In this document: piece by piece, positions 36,823-44,842 of the stretch
How the letters are laid out: each line of letters begins with the position of its first letter
Position numbering within the stretch: the stretch's first letter is position 1
Assembly: GCA_017985015.1 (NCBI GenBank)
Contig: JAGNYI010000019.1
Span: 1 to 56,516, forward strand
DNA from: Giesbergeria sp.
GTDB lineage: Bacteria; Pseudomonadota; Gammaproteobacteria; Burkholderiales; Burkholderiaceae_C
Direction of reading: 5' to 3'
Length of the DNA stretch: 56,516 bases
Made by a program: the position numbers and the translations under genes
The notes under the pieces: model-generated
Databases searched by the model: none
What the model was told of the DNA's origin: nothing
Seen by the model: the letters and a program-made list of their open reading frames with translations, nothing else

Positions 36823-36879
36823 GAGTTTGTGTGCGAAGCCCGCTTGAGGCATCAGGATTTACCCCCACACCAGACCGAT

Positions 36880-37530
36880 ATGCCCAGTTCTTCCTCCCGC
36901 CGTCCGCGCGCTGTTGCTTCGCCCTGGGCGAATCCGCCCGAGCGCGAACAACAGCGCGAGACCAAGCGCCAGGCGGTGCTGGCGGCAGCGGCGCAGCTTT
37001 TCAACGAGCGCGGCTTTCACGCCACCTCGCTGGACGATATTGCCGGCCGGCTGCACGTGAGCAAGCCCACGCTGTACTACTACGTGAAGAACAAGGACGA
37101 GATCCTGCTCGGCTGCGTGCGCCAGGGGCTGGAGATGATGCTCGCCGGCATCGAGGACTCGCGCCGCGCCGGTGGCCAGGCGGTGGACCAACTGCTGACC
37201 TGCATGCGCGTGTACGCGCACATCGTCACCATGGACTTCGGCATGTGCCTCATTCGAGTGGGTGACGAGCAGCTGCCGCCCGAGAGCCGGCGCGAGCTGC
37301 GGCGCCTCAAGTCCCTCATCGACCACGAATTTCGCCGCCTGGTGGCTGCCGGTGTAGAAGAAGGCTCCATAGCGCCCTGCGATCCGAAGATGACCGCCTT
37401 CGTGATTGCCGGCGCGCTGAGCTGGATTGGCCGCTGGTACCAGCCCGAGGGCGAATACACGCCGGATCAGGTGGCCGAGCAGTGCATTGCGACACTGTGC
37501 GCGGGGGTGTTGCAGCGGCCAGCGGTGTAG
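36880..37530 (+). CDS. TetR family transcriptional regulator
   Basis: A 216-residue repressor. The N-terminal HTH is AAAQLFNERGFHATSLDDIAGRLHVSKPTLYYYVKNKDEIL, of which the recognition helix is HVSKPTLYYY. The rest is a helical ligand-binding domain. Transcribed away from the liv-type operon, it most likely represses that operon until the transported acid or its CoA ester binds, as TetR regulators of fatty and aromatic acid CoA pathways do. ATG 36880 gives the shortest start consistent with homology; no strong ribosome binding site is seen. Confidence 0.9.
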   Translation: MPSSSSRRPRAVASPWANPPEREQQRETKRQAVLAAAAQLFNERGFHATSLDDIAGRLHVSKPTLYYYVKNKDEILLGCVRQGLEMMLAGIEDSRRAGGQAVDQLLTCMRVYAHIVTMDFGMCLIRVGDEQLPPESRRELRRLKSLIDHEFRRLVAAGVEEGSIAPCDPKMTAFVIAGALSWIGRWYQPEGEYTPDQVAEQCIATLCAGVLQRPAV

Positions 37531-37533
37531 CGC

Positions 37534-40500
37534 TCAGCCCGTCGCCTGCTGCAGGCCCAGGCTCTCCAGCGCCTTGAACAGGTGCTCGACATGGGCGGCA
37601 TCAAACAGCCCATCCGGCCCCTGGGCGTGGATATCCGTGAAGGGAGATTCGTAGAGTCGGCCAGCCGGCATGGCGCCGTACTCTGTCAGGTGCTGCACGA
37701 TCTCATCGATGAACTGCAGCTGCCTGGCGCTGGCGGTGCCCATGGCAACCAGGTCAGCAAAAGCGGCACTGGCTGCCGCGCGGTCCAGGCCCACCAGCGA
37801 GCGGATGAACACCGGCAGGCTGGTATGCAGCGTGCGCGCACGGGCAATGTCGCTGTCGCTGCCGCCCGCCTCGTACAGCAGGGCTTCCAGTTCTTGCAGG
37901 TCAGTCGCAGTGAGTGGCTGGTTGCGGCGCAGCTTGTGCAGGGCCAGTCGGTCTTCATGGGCGCGCAAGAATGTCTTGGCCTTGGCGCGGAAACGCTCGA
38001 AGTCCACCGCGCTGGTAACCAGGGGCAAGTTCACTTCGGCCGTCTCACCGATGGCATCTTCAAATTCGGTGTAGACCACCTTGCGGCTGCTCTTTTCAAT
38101 GAGCTTGATGAGCGCACGCAGCTTGCGCCGTGCCTGCTCCAGCATGCTGAGGGTCAGGTCCTGCCACCACTCGTCGCCGGCCACGGCTTCGATCAGCAGC
38201 AGGTGTTCGCGCACGCTGGGCACGTTGGCCAGTTCCAGCAGGCTGCTGGCCAGTTGCTGCACCTTGGTTTGCAGGCGGGCCAGCGCGGGTTCGCTGCGCA
38301 GCAGGGCCAGTTGGGTGCCCAGCATGAGCGCGTCGAAGCGCTTGGCATCCTCGTCCTCGTCACGCACCGCCGTGGGCAGTCCCGACAGGTGCGTGGCCAC
38401 CTCGGCGAGCTGTTCGGCGCTGGGGCGCTTCCACGCATCCGGCTGCGCCCAGGCTTCGACCCAGCGGCGCTGCGGGCGCACCACGAAGTTGTTGAGCGAC
38501 ATGCCCACCACCATGCCGTGCAGCAGCGCGGCGGTGTCTTCGCGGATGGCGGCTTCGGTCAGGGCAAACGATGTGGCCGGCGCTTCGGCCACGCCGTTGC
38601 CAGCCAGTCGCTGGTCCAGCAGGCCGATCAATTCCAGCCGGGCGTTGAACAGCCGCTGCGACAGCGGCGGTGCCAGCGCGCCCTCGCTGCCCTCCAGTTC
38701 CTGGCTGAAGAATTCCAGGTTCTGGCAGAAGTCGAAGATGAAGAAGTCCTTCTTGTCCTGCCCCGGCCCGTACAGCTCTTTGCACAGCCGCGTGCCGCGC
38801 CCCACCATCTGCCAGAACTTGGCTTTGGAGCGCACGATCTTGAAGAACACCAGGTTCACCACCTCGGGCACGTCGATGCCGGTGTCCAGCATGTCCACCG
38901 AAATCGCGATGTGCGGCGCGCGGCCCTTTTGCGCAAAAGCATCGATGAGCGACTGCGCGTATTCGGTCTTGAAGGTGATGGTGCGTGCAAACTCGCCCCG
39001 GTATTCGGGGTAGTTGACGTCGAACCGTTCCTGGATGAACTCGGCGTGCCGCTGGTTCTTGGCAAAGACGATGGTCTTGCCCAGCCGGTCGCCGCCCGCC
39101 ACCTTGTGGCCGCGCTCCATCAGCAGGGCCAGCATCTTGTCCACCGTGTCGGTGTTGAACAGCCACTGGTTCACCGCCTCGGCGCTCACCTCGTCGGGGG
39201 CTTCGCCACCTTCCTCGTCCCACTCCAGCGCGTCCCACTGGTCTTTTTCGTCGTCGCTCAGCTCGTCGTAGCGAATGCCCTGGCGCTGGAATTTCAGCGG
39301 CACCGAAATCGCCTTGGGCAGTGCCAGGTAGCCCTCGGCAATGGCGTCGTCCAATCCATACGCATCGGTGGGCACACCGCTTTCCAGGCCAAACAGGCTG
39401 TAGGTGTTGCGGTCGATCTCGTCCTTGGGCGTGGCCGTCAGGCCCACCAGCAGGGCGTCGAAGTAGCTGAAGATGGCGCGGTACTTTTGGTAGATGGAGC
39501 GGTGCGCCTCGTCCACCACGATCAAATCAAAGTGCCCCACGCCAAAGCGGCGCTGCCCGCCGCCCGCGCTCTCATTGATCAAGCCCATCATCGTGGGGTA
39601 GGTGGACACGTACACCCGCCCCTCGGTGGCGCGGTCGGTCACCAGGTTCACCGGCGCAGCATCGGGCAGGTGGGCCTTGAAGGCGTTCACGGCCTGGTTC
39701 ACCAGCGCCACGCGGTCGGCCAAAAACAGCACGCGCTTGGCCCAACCCGCGCGCATCAGCAAATCCACCAGGGCAATCACCGTGCGCGTTTTGCCCGCGC
39801 CCGTGGCCATGACCACCAGCGCCTTGCGGTGCTGGTCGCGCTCAAAGGTCTCGGCAATGCGGCGGATGGCGCGTTGCTGGTAGTGGCGCTCCACAATGCC
39901 CGCCGCAATGCTGAGGCTGGCCAGCGGCTTGCGCGTGGTGCGGCGCTGGTGCATCAGCTCCAGCTCGTCCTTGGTATGAAAGCCTTGCACCGGGCGCGGC
40001 GGGCTGGTGGTGTCGTCCCACATCCAGTGCTCGTAGCCGTTGGTGCCGTAGATCACGGGGCGGTGGCCGGTGCTCTTTTGCAGGCAGTCGGCATACAGGC
40101 GGGCCTGCTGCTGGCCCTCTTGGGCACTGCGGCGGGTGCGCTTGGCTTCCACGATGGCCAGGGGCCGCTCGCCGCTCCACAGCACATAGTCCACAAAGCC
40201 CTTGCCCTCGTTGTTGGGCATGCCCTGCACTTCAAACTCGCGGTCGCGCGGCTGGTCCAGCGCCCAACCGGCTTCTTTCAGCAGCAGGTCGATGAACAGG
40301 TCGCGCGTTGCGGCCTCGTTGTAGTCGTGGGCTTGCGCGGGTTGCGCGGCGTTGGCGGCTTTGGCGGCAGCAATCTCGGCGCGGTAGTGGGCCAGCTCGG
40401 CGTCCAGCGCGGCATTGCGGGCGGTCGCTTCGCGCAGCGCGGCGTCGCGCTCGGCCAGGGCTTGGGCCTGTTTGGCAAGGGCCTCTTGCGCTGCAACCTG

Positions 40501-41004
40501 GGCGGCGCGGCTGGCGGCCTGTTCTTGCGCCGCTGCCGTGCCTGCGGGGGGTGGCAACAGATCGGCGCGAAACTGCAGCCCCGCCGCAGGCCGGTCGCCC
40601 ACGCGGCGCGCATAGTGCTGCGCCAGCCAGAAGGCCACATGGAACAGCTCGCGCAACGCGCTCTGCGCATCCTGCGCGGCCACGGGGCGCACATCGTGCA
40701 CCGCCTTGTTGCCCAGGCGGCGAATCACGTCCATCTTGGCGTGCACCGCCGGGCCTACCAGTTGCTGAAAGCTGGGCTCGAACAAAAACGCCGACAAATC
40801 CGCCTTGTACGGCATGCGCAGGCAGCCACCCCGGCCCCCTTCGGCCTGGTAGAGCCAGGCCACGGCCAGCTCCAGCGTGCGGCGGGCGTAAAAGCACGCG
40901 GTGCGCGGGTCGGCATGGGCGGCGGCCTCTGCGCGGCGGGCTTCGGACAGCAGGTCGGGCCAGTCGGGCTGCAGAAAGCAAAAGTTGGATTCTGAATGGC
41001 TCAC
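37534..41004 (-). CDS. hsdR: Type I restriction endonuclease subunit R
   Basis: A 1156-residue HsdR that translocates and cuts unmethylated DNA. An N-terminal DUF4145-like domain (residues 20-135) is followed by an Ala/Gln-rich coiled coil (155-225), the PD-(D/E)xK nuclease with D272, E286 and K288 (VDYVLW, IVEAKRT), the helicase motor with Walker A MATGAGKT (399-406) and DEAH in VVDEAHRSIYQKY, and motif VI QMVGRGTRLC. The architecture is that of the EcoKI/type IA-like HsdR. The start is GTG 41004, with GGGAG about 5 bases upstream. It ends the R-M operon; its stop lies 3 bases from that of tetR. Confidence 0.94.
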   Translation of the reverse strand: MSHSESNFCFLQPDWPDLLSEARRAEAAAHADPRTACFYARRTLELAVAWLYQAEGGRGGCLRMPYKADLSAFLFEPSFQQLVGPAVHAKMDVIRRLGNKAVHDVRPVAAQDAQSALRELFHVAFWLAQHYARRVGDRPAAGLQFRADLLPPPAGTAAAQEQAASRAAQVAAQEALAKQAQALAERDAALREATARNAALDAELAHYRAEIAAAKAANAAQPAQAHDYNEAATRDLFIDLLLKEAGWALDQPRDREFEVQGMPNNEGKGFVDYVLWSGERPLAIVEAKRTRRSAQEGQQQARLYADCLQKSTGHRPVIYGTNGYEHWMWDDTTSPPRPVQGFHTKDELELMHQRRTTRKPLASLSIAAGIVERHYQQRAIRRIAETFERDQHRKALVVMATGAGKTRTVIALVDLLMRAGWAKRVLFLADRVALVNQAVNAFKAHLPDAAPVNLVTDRATEGRVYVSTYPTMMGLINESAGGGQRRFGVGHFDLIVVDEAHRSIYQKYRAIFSYFDALLVGLTATPKDEIDRNTYSLFGLESGVPTDAYGLDDAIAEGYLALPKAISVPLKFQRQGIRYDELSDDEKDQWDALEWDEEGGEAPDEVSAEAVNQWLFNTDTVDKMLALLMERGHKVAGGDRLGKTIVFAKNQRHAEFIQERFDVNYPEYRGEFARTITFKTEYAQSLIDAFAQKGRAPHIAISVDMLDTGIDVPEVVNLVFFKIVRSKAKFWQMVGRGTRLCKELYGPGQDKKDFFIFDFCQNLEFFSQELEGSEGALAPPLSQRLFNARLELIGLLDQRLAGNGVAEAPATSFALTEAAIREDTAALLHGMVVGMSLNNFVVRPQRRWVEAWAQPDAWKRPSAEQLAEVATHLSGLPTAVRDEDEDAKRFDALMLGTQLALLRSEPALARLQTKVQQLASSLLELANVPSVREHLLLIEAVAGDEWWQDLTLSMLEQARRKLRALIKLIEKSSRKVVYTEFEDAIGETAEVNLPLVTSAVDFERFRAKAKTFLRAHEDRLALHKLRRNQPLTATDLQELEALLYEAGGSDSDIARARTLHTSLPVFIRSLVGLDRAAASAAFADLVAMGTASARQLQFIDEIVQHLTEYGAMPAGRLYESPFTDIHAQGPDGLFDAAHVEHLFKALESLGLQQATG

Positions 41005-41137
41005 AAGGCTCCCTCATTGATCTGGCCGACGCGGGTGTGTCTAAAGACCTTCTAAAGCTTGAAAGGCGCAGTGGGTGCTTTAGAAAAAACTTTATAAGTC
41101 ATTGTTTTTGAATGAGTTTATATTTTTCTATAAACCG

Positions 41138-42784
41138 TCAAACATTGCTAAAGGGGCTGTTGGTGGCTATAAACCAGCGCGCCCATCGGCGTTCACCTCT
41201 CAGCACCAACTTGCCCTCGGTCCGCAATTCCCGTAACAAATCTTGGACGGCACTTTCCGGCAGTGTGGGAAGCACCTGCCGCAGCTCAGCCAGGGGGGCG
41301 CCCTGAGGACTTTGTTGGGTCAAATGGGTGACCAGAAGCGCTTTGTTGGTGTTGCGATCCAACCCACGTTGGCGGGTGTAGGTGCCCTTGGCCCCTAAGG
41401 TTGCGTACAGGGCTTCGGACAGTATGTAGCGCACACCCTTACCGCGCCCAATGGCTTCCACGGCTCCTGCCGCAATCAGGCTGGGAACCCGCTCCAGCAA
41501 CTCGGCGCTGAGTGCCTTGCCCTGCTCCAGCCGCTCCAGTGCGAGATAGTCCAGCGTGGAAAAGCTCCGCAGCGTGTCTTCCCCCAACCGCTCCATGAAC
41601 CGGACAAACGCCGGGTTGCGCACGCCGCCCTCCAGCGTCAGGCGCACCTCGTGCGCGGCGGTGCCTGCAAAGCTGGGCAGGGGCTTGCCCTGGCGCACGG
41701 CGCTTTCCATCATCAGGTTCAGGCCCTGGCCAGATCGCTCAATCAGCCCGCAGCGCCCTAGCGCCTCGGCCAGGCGGCGGTTGCGCGGGTATTGCTGGTC
41801 AATGATGTTCTCGGGCGTGATGCCGGGCGGCAGGCCGCCGGGGCTTACCACCTCCAGCCGCTTGGCAAACTGCCGCACAAAGATGGAGCCGCCCAGGCGG
41901 TAGTCGCGGTGGGCCACTGCGTTCAGGATGGCCTCGCGCACGGGCACTTCGTCAAAAGTAGGCAGGTCCATGCGAAAGAAATCGTCCTGGTAACTCTGCC
42001 GGTCGTTGCGCAGGTTGATCTTTTTCCACAGCGCGTCTTGCCAGGCGAAGAAGCCCGCGCGGTATTCCTCGCGGTCGGCCGCCGGGCCAGCGGCTTCGGA
42101 CGAGCGGTACTCAAACACCAGCTCGGCTTGCGCCAGCCATCGCGTGAGACCCGCACGTGTGCCAAACAGGATGAGCGCCGCGTAGCTCACCTGATCGCCC
42201 TCCACCAGCAGTTCGGCATCGCGCAGCGTTTGCAGGTCGCATAGCTCGCGCCTGCGCGGGTCACCGCTTCTGCGCGCCCAGCGTTCGCGGAACAGGACGA
42301 TGGATTCGGGCTCCAGGTCGGCCAGCGTGGCACCGGGGCAGGGCTGGGCAGAAAAGTCGGGGCCTGTCTCGGCAAACATCTCCCTCAACTCCTGGCCGCT
42401 CAAAGCTGCCAGGTCGTCACCTGCGCGCTTGAAGTAGCGGCCATCAATCTCCCACGCCGTGCCCGGCAAGCGTGGCGGAACGTGAACGATCACCACGCGC
42501 CCTTCAGGCAGCAACAGCTCTTCCACAGGAATGCGATGCCCCAGCCGCTGGTGCAGGCCCGCCTCGGTGCGGCCCGGGTCTTCAAACGCCTGGGTGCCCA
42601 CAATGCGCCGGGGCCGCTTGTCCGTCACGCCCAGCACCATGGTGCCGCCGCCCTCGTTGGCCAGGGCCACGCAGTACTTGAGCAGCTTTTCAAAGTCGTA
42701 CCGTTGCTTGGCCTCTTTGAACTCCAGGCGCTGGCCTTCGGGTTCAAGCAGCCATTGGTGAAGCTGGGCGACGGAAGTGGGCAT
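41138..42784 (-). CDS. AlbA_2/HATPase domain putative DNA-binding ATPase
   Basis: A 548-residue protein of the Schlafen AlbA_2 group. Residues about 12-135 form the AlbA_2 domain (EFKEAKQRYDFEKLLKYCVALANEGGG, ending FKRAGDDLAAL). Residues about 270-400 form a GHKL/HATPase_c_4 domain with the N-box in REAILNAVAHRDYR and G motifs SPGGLPPGITPENII and GQGLNLMM. A C-terminal winged-helix part follows. Such genes are often carried in type I R-M loci and other defence islands, but their role there is not settled. It stands between orf278 and hsdR in the same direction, 84 and 133 bases away. Confidence 0.85.
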   Translation of the reverse strand: MPTSVAQLHQWLLEPEGQRLEFKEAKQRYDFEKLLKYCVALANEGGGTMVLGVTDKRPRRIVGTQAFEDPGRTEAGLHQRLGHRIPVEELLLPEGRVVIVHVPPRLPGTAWEIDGRYFKRAGDDLAALSGQELREMFAETGPDFSAQPCPGATLADLEPESIVLFRERWARRSGDPRRRELCDLQTLRDAELLVEGDQVSYAALILFGTRAGLTRWLAQAELVFEYRSSEAAGPAADREEYRAGFFAWQDALWKKINLRNDRQSYQDDFFRMDLPTFDEVPVREAILNAVAHRDYRLGGSIFVRQFAKRLEVVSPGGLPPGITPENIIDQQYPRNRRLAEALGRCGLIERSGQGLNLMMESAVRQGKPLPSFAGTAAHEVRLTLEGGVRNPAFVRFMERLGEDTLRSFSTLDYLALERLEQGKALSAELLERVPSLIAAGAVEAIGRGKGVRYILSEALYATLGAKGTYTRQRGLDRNTNKALLVTHLTQQSPQGAPLAELRQVLPTLPESAVQDLLRELRTEGKLVLRGERRWARWFIATNSPFSNV

Positions 42785-42868
42785 GGCGGCGAAGAAGCTT
42801 TGAGAGATTGATGCGAATAGCGCCGCCTCTAACGCAGCGGCCCCTGGTGCGAGACCAATAGCATGGTT

Positions 42869-43705
42869 TTAAACGTGAGCTGCGCCATACAAGTTTTCAT
42901 AATTTAATCCGTCAGTCAAATATGGGGAAAAACCGGCGAGGAGAATTGAAATTGCCATAACGTCTCGTAATTCCAATTCTCGTAACTTGTTTGCTGCTGT
43001 TCCTCCATGTCTAATTCCTGGATAGTCACACGCGAAACCATACAATTGTTTAATTGCATCTTTGACCTGGAAGTGTGGCCAAGTATTGGCTTGACCGCAA
43101 ATGGCCCCTAAAGTGTTTCCGCTTACAGTAGGTAGTTTTCCGCCCAATCCCTCTAGCAGATTTATTTGCTTTTGAATGCATGTTTTTATGTGATTTGTAG
43201 AGCTGTCAGTTCGGATTGCTCGAACTGAAGACTCAAAATCATCCATTAAAGATGACAAATGGGCATCAGTATTTGTGTGGTTGCGTAATTCTCGAATTAA
43301 ATTAGAGAAAATCCCTGGCAACGTGGGACAGAGTATGCACGGCGAACGTAATTCGTAGCGAAGGCTAAATTTTTGAATCACCTCCCCCAATCGTACAAAA
43401 TATGTACTTCCGAGATCCTCCGCAACTAAATCGTCCAAAGCTTCTAATATCTGCTCGAGTGCAAAGACTAATGCACGCTCGCTGGCGAAACTATCTGAAG
43501 TTAGCCCGTAGAAAGCATCACGAGCGTCGACAGGATCATCCAATATGTTGGCTAAATCCTCCGGGGAAAGATTTGTCTTGAAGGCGACCGACACCGCTCG
43601 GAATAGCTCGCAAAACAAGTCGTCTGGAGCGGTCTCTATCTGAGCCAATGGATCCCACAATTCGGTTTTTAGCTCGGGCCAGATGCTTATAAATTCGCCA
43701 TGCAT
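42869..43705 (-). CDS. Unknown protein in R-M operon, possible Abi/HEPN type
   Basis: A 278-residue protein I cannot assign with certainty. It is predicted helical and soluble. The C-terminal part DYPGIRHGGTAANKLRELELRD then VMAISILLAGFSPYL (residues 227-262) resembles the C-terminal region of AbiJ-like and other abortive-infection proteins, where an R-H pair belongs to a HEPN-type RNase; R138-x4-H143 (RELRNH) is another candidate HEPN motif. Its ATG follows the hsdS stop without a gap. Base composition is clearly AT-richer than hsdM or hsdR on either side, as is the distal part of hsdS, which points to separate acquisition. Confidence 0.75.
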   Translation of the reverse strand: MHGEFISIWPELKTELWDPLAQIETAPDDLFCELFRAVSVAFKTNLSPEDLANILDDPVDARDAFYGLTSDSFASERALVFALEQILEALDDLVAEDLGSTYFVRLGEVIQKFSLRYELRSPCILCPTLPGIFSNLIRELRNHTNTDAHLSSLMDDFESSVRAIRTDSSTNHIKTCIQKQINLLEGLGGKLPTVSGNTLGAICGQANTWPHFQVKDAIKQLYGFACDYPGIRHGGTAANKLRELELRDVMAISILLAGFSPYLTDGLNYENLYGAAHV

Positions 43706-44842
43706 TCAAACCTCCCCTGCGAATGCTTTACTTTGCAGAGCTAAAAAAAGCTCATTTAAGTCGATCATCGCCGCAGTATTTATTTTCTTTAGATGGATTA
43801 TTTGTGCTAATCGGGTCGAAAACTTTTTCTGTAATTCTATTGGGGGGGTTGGAATTTCAATTTGCTCAAAAGAAGATTTCTTGAGAATAGGCAGCGTTGT
43901 AGAAGCACCCCAAGCTTTAATCGTCGGTTTGAAGAATCGCATCACCTCAAATCCGAAATGATCAATAATTTCGTTGCCCCACACAATCGCATTAAGTTGC
44001 TGATTGAATGCAGACGCCTTTAGAGCTATGCCAACTTTGCCGATGGTCGCACCGATGCAGCAAACCAAAGTGGAGCCTGCGCGTACAACATCAACTTCCT
44101 GCGCGCCGGCTTCCGTAATACTTCGACGGACTGGTTCATCACTTTCCAGATCGCCTGGGGTAATGAAAGGTATCGGGCCATCAAACATGCCCTCTTTTGA
44201 GCTAGGGGGCGTTCCACCCGTAATCACCTTACCCAAATCCTTCAACTTTTTTACAGGCCAATTTTTAGGATTAGTAGCGGGGTCCCCGAACAAATCCAGA
44301 AAGAGGGACTGGGTCAGGCGGTCCAGCAGGGCCAGGGCGGTGCGGCGTTGGGTTCGGAGGGTTTCGGCCTGGTCGAGGATGGCGGCGATGCGGCGTTGTT
44401 CTTCCAGCGGGGGGACGGGAATATTTAGCTCGGAAAATCGCGATTTGTTGACTATCGGTACGGTCGTGGCTGGAGCCATTGATTCAAGTTGAGGCTTCAG
44501 AAGCCTACAAGCAAAGAAACCGTAGCGAGGATCAATTTTGTTGCCATCAAAGACGATGGCATTGATTTGTTGATTGGTGACGAGGGGCCTGCCCGCGAAA
44601 CCAATTTTCCCCAGCGACCCAATGCAGCAGACGAGCACTGAGCCCGCAGGCAATAACGTGCCGGTTTTTGCGCCCTCGTCTGTGAGTGACCTTGTGGCAG
44701 TGTGGATTGGAGTTATTTCGCCGAGGTCGCCTGGCGTGACAAAAGGGATGTCTCCACCAAAAAGGGACTCATCGTTTGTTTTCGGAGTCGATCCTGTGTG
44801 AATCGTCCCAAGGTCTTGGAGCATCTGTGTTGGAAAGCTCAC
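43706..44842 (-). CDS. hsdS: Type I restriction-modification specificity subunit S
   Basis: A 378-residue HsdS that sets the DNA target of both methylation and cleavage. Two target-recognition domains (about residues 8-140 and 198-345) are joined by a conserved helical spacer (EEQRRIAAILDQAETLRTQR). The two TRDs resemble each other: IPFVTPGDL with IPFITPGDL, LVCCIGSLGKIG with LVCCIGATIGKVG, and NQQINAIV with NQQLNAIV. Its start overlaps the hsdM stop (ATGA). Low GC outside the spacer fits TRD exchange by recombination. Confidence 0.93.
   Translation of the reverse strand: MSFPTQMLQDLGTIHTGSTPKTNDESLFGGDIPFVTPGDLGEITPIHTATRSLTDEGAKTGTLLPAGSVLVCCIGSLGKIGFAGRPLVTNQQINAIVFDGNKIDPRYGFFACRLLKPQLESMAPATTVPIVNKSRFSELNIPVPPLEEQRRIAAILDQAETLRTQRRTALALLDRLTQSLFLDLFGDPATNPKNWPVKKLKDLGKVITGGTPPSSKEGMFDGPIPFITPGDLESDEPVRRSITEAGAQEVDVVRAGSTLVCCIGATIGKVGIALKASAFNQQLNAIVWGNEIIDHFGFEVMRFFKPTIKAWGASTTLPILKKSSFEQIEIPTPPIELQKKFSTRLAQIIHLKKINTAAMIDLNELFLALQSKAFAGEV

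Noticed and set aside
37582-40995. 1137-codon open frame on the plus strand opposite hsdR
   Set aside because: Composition is that of a codon-shadow (His/Gln/Leu-rich) and HsdR motifs are complete on the other strand.
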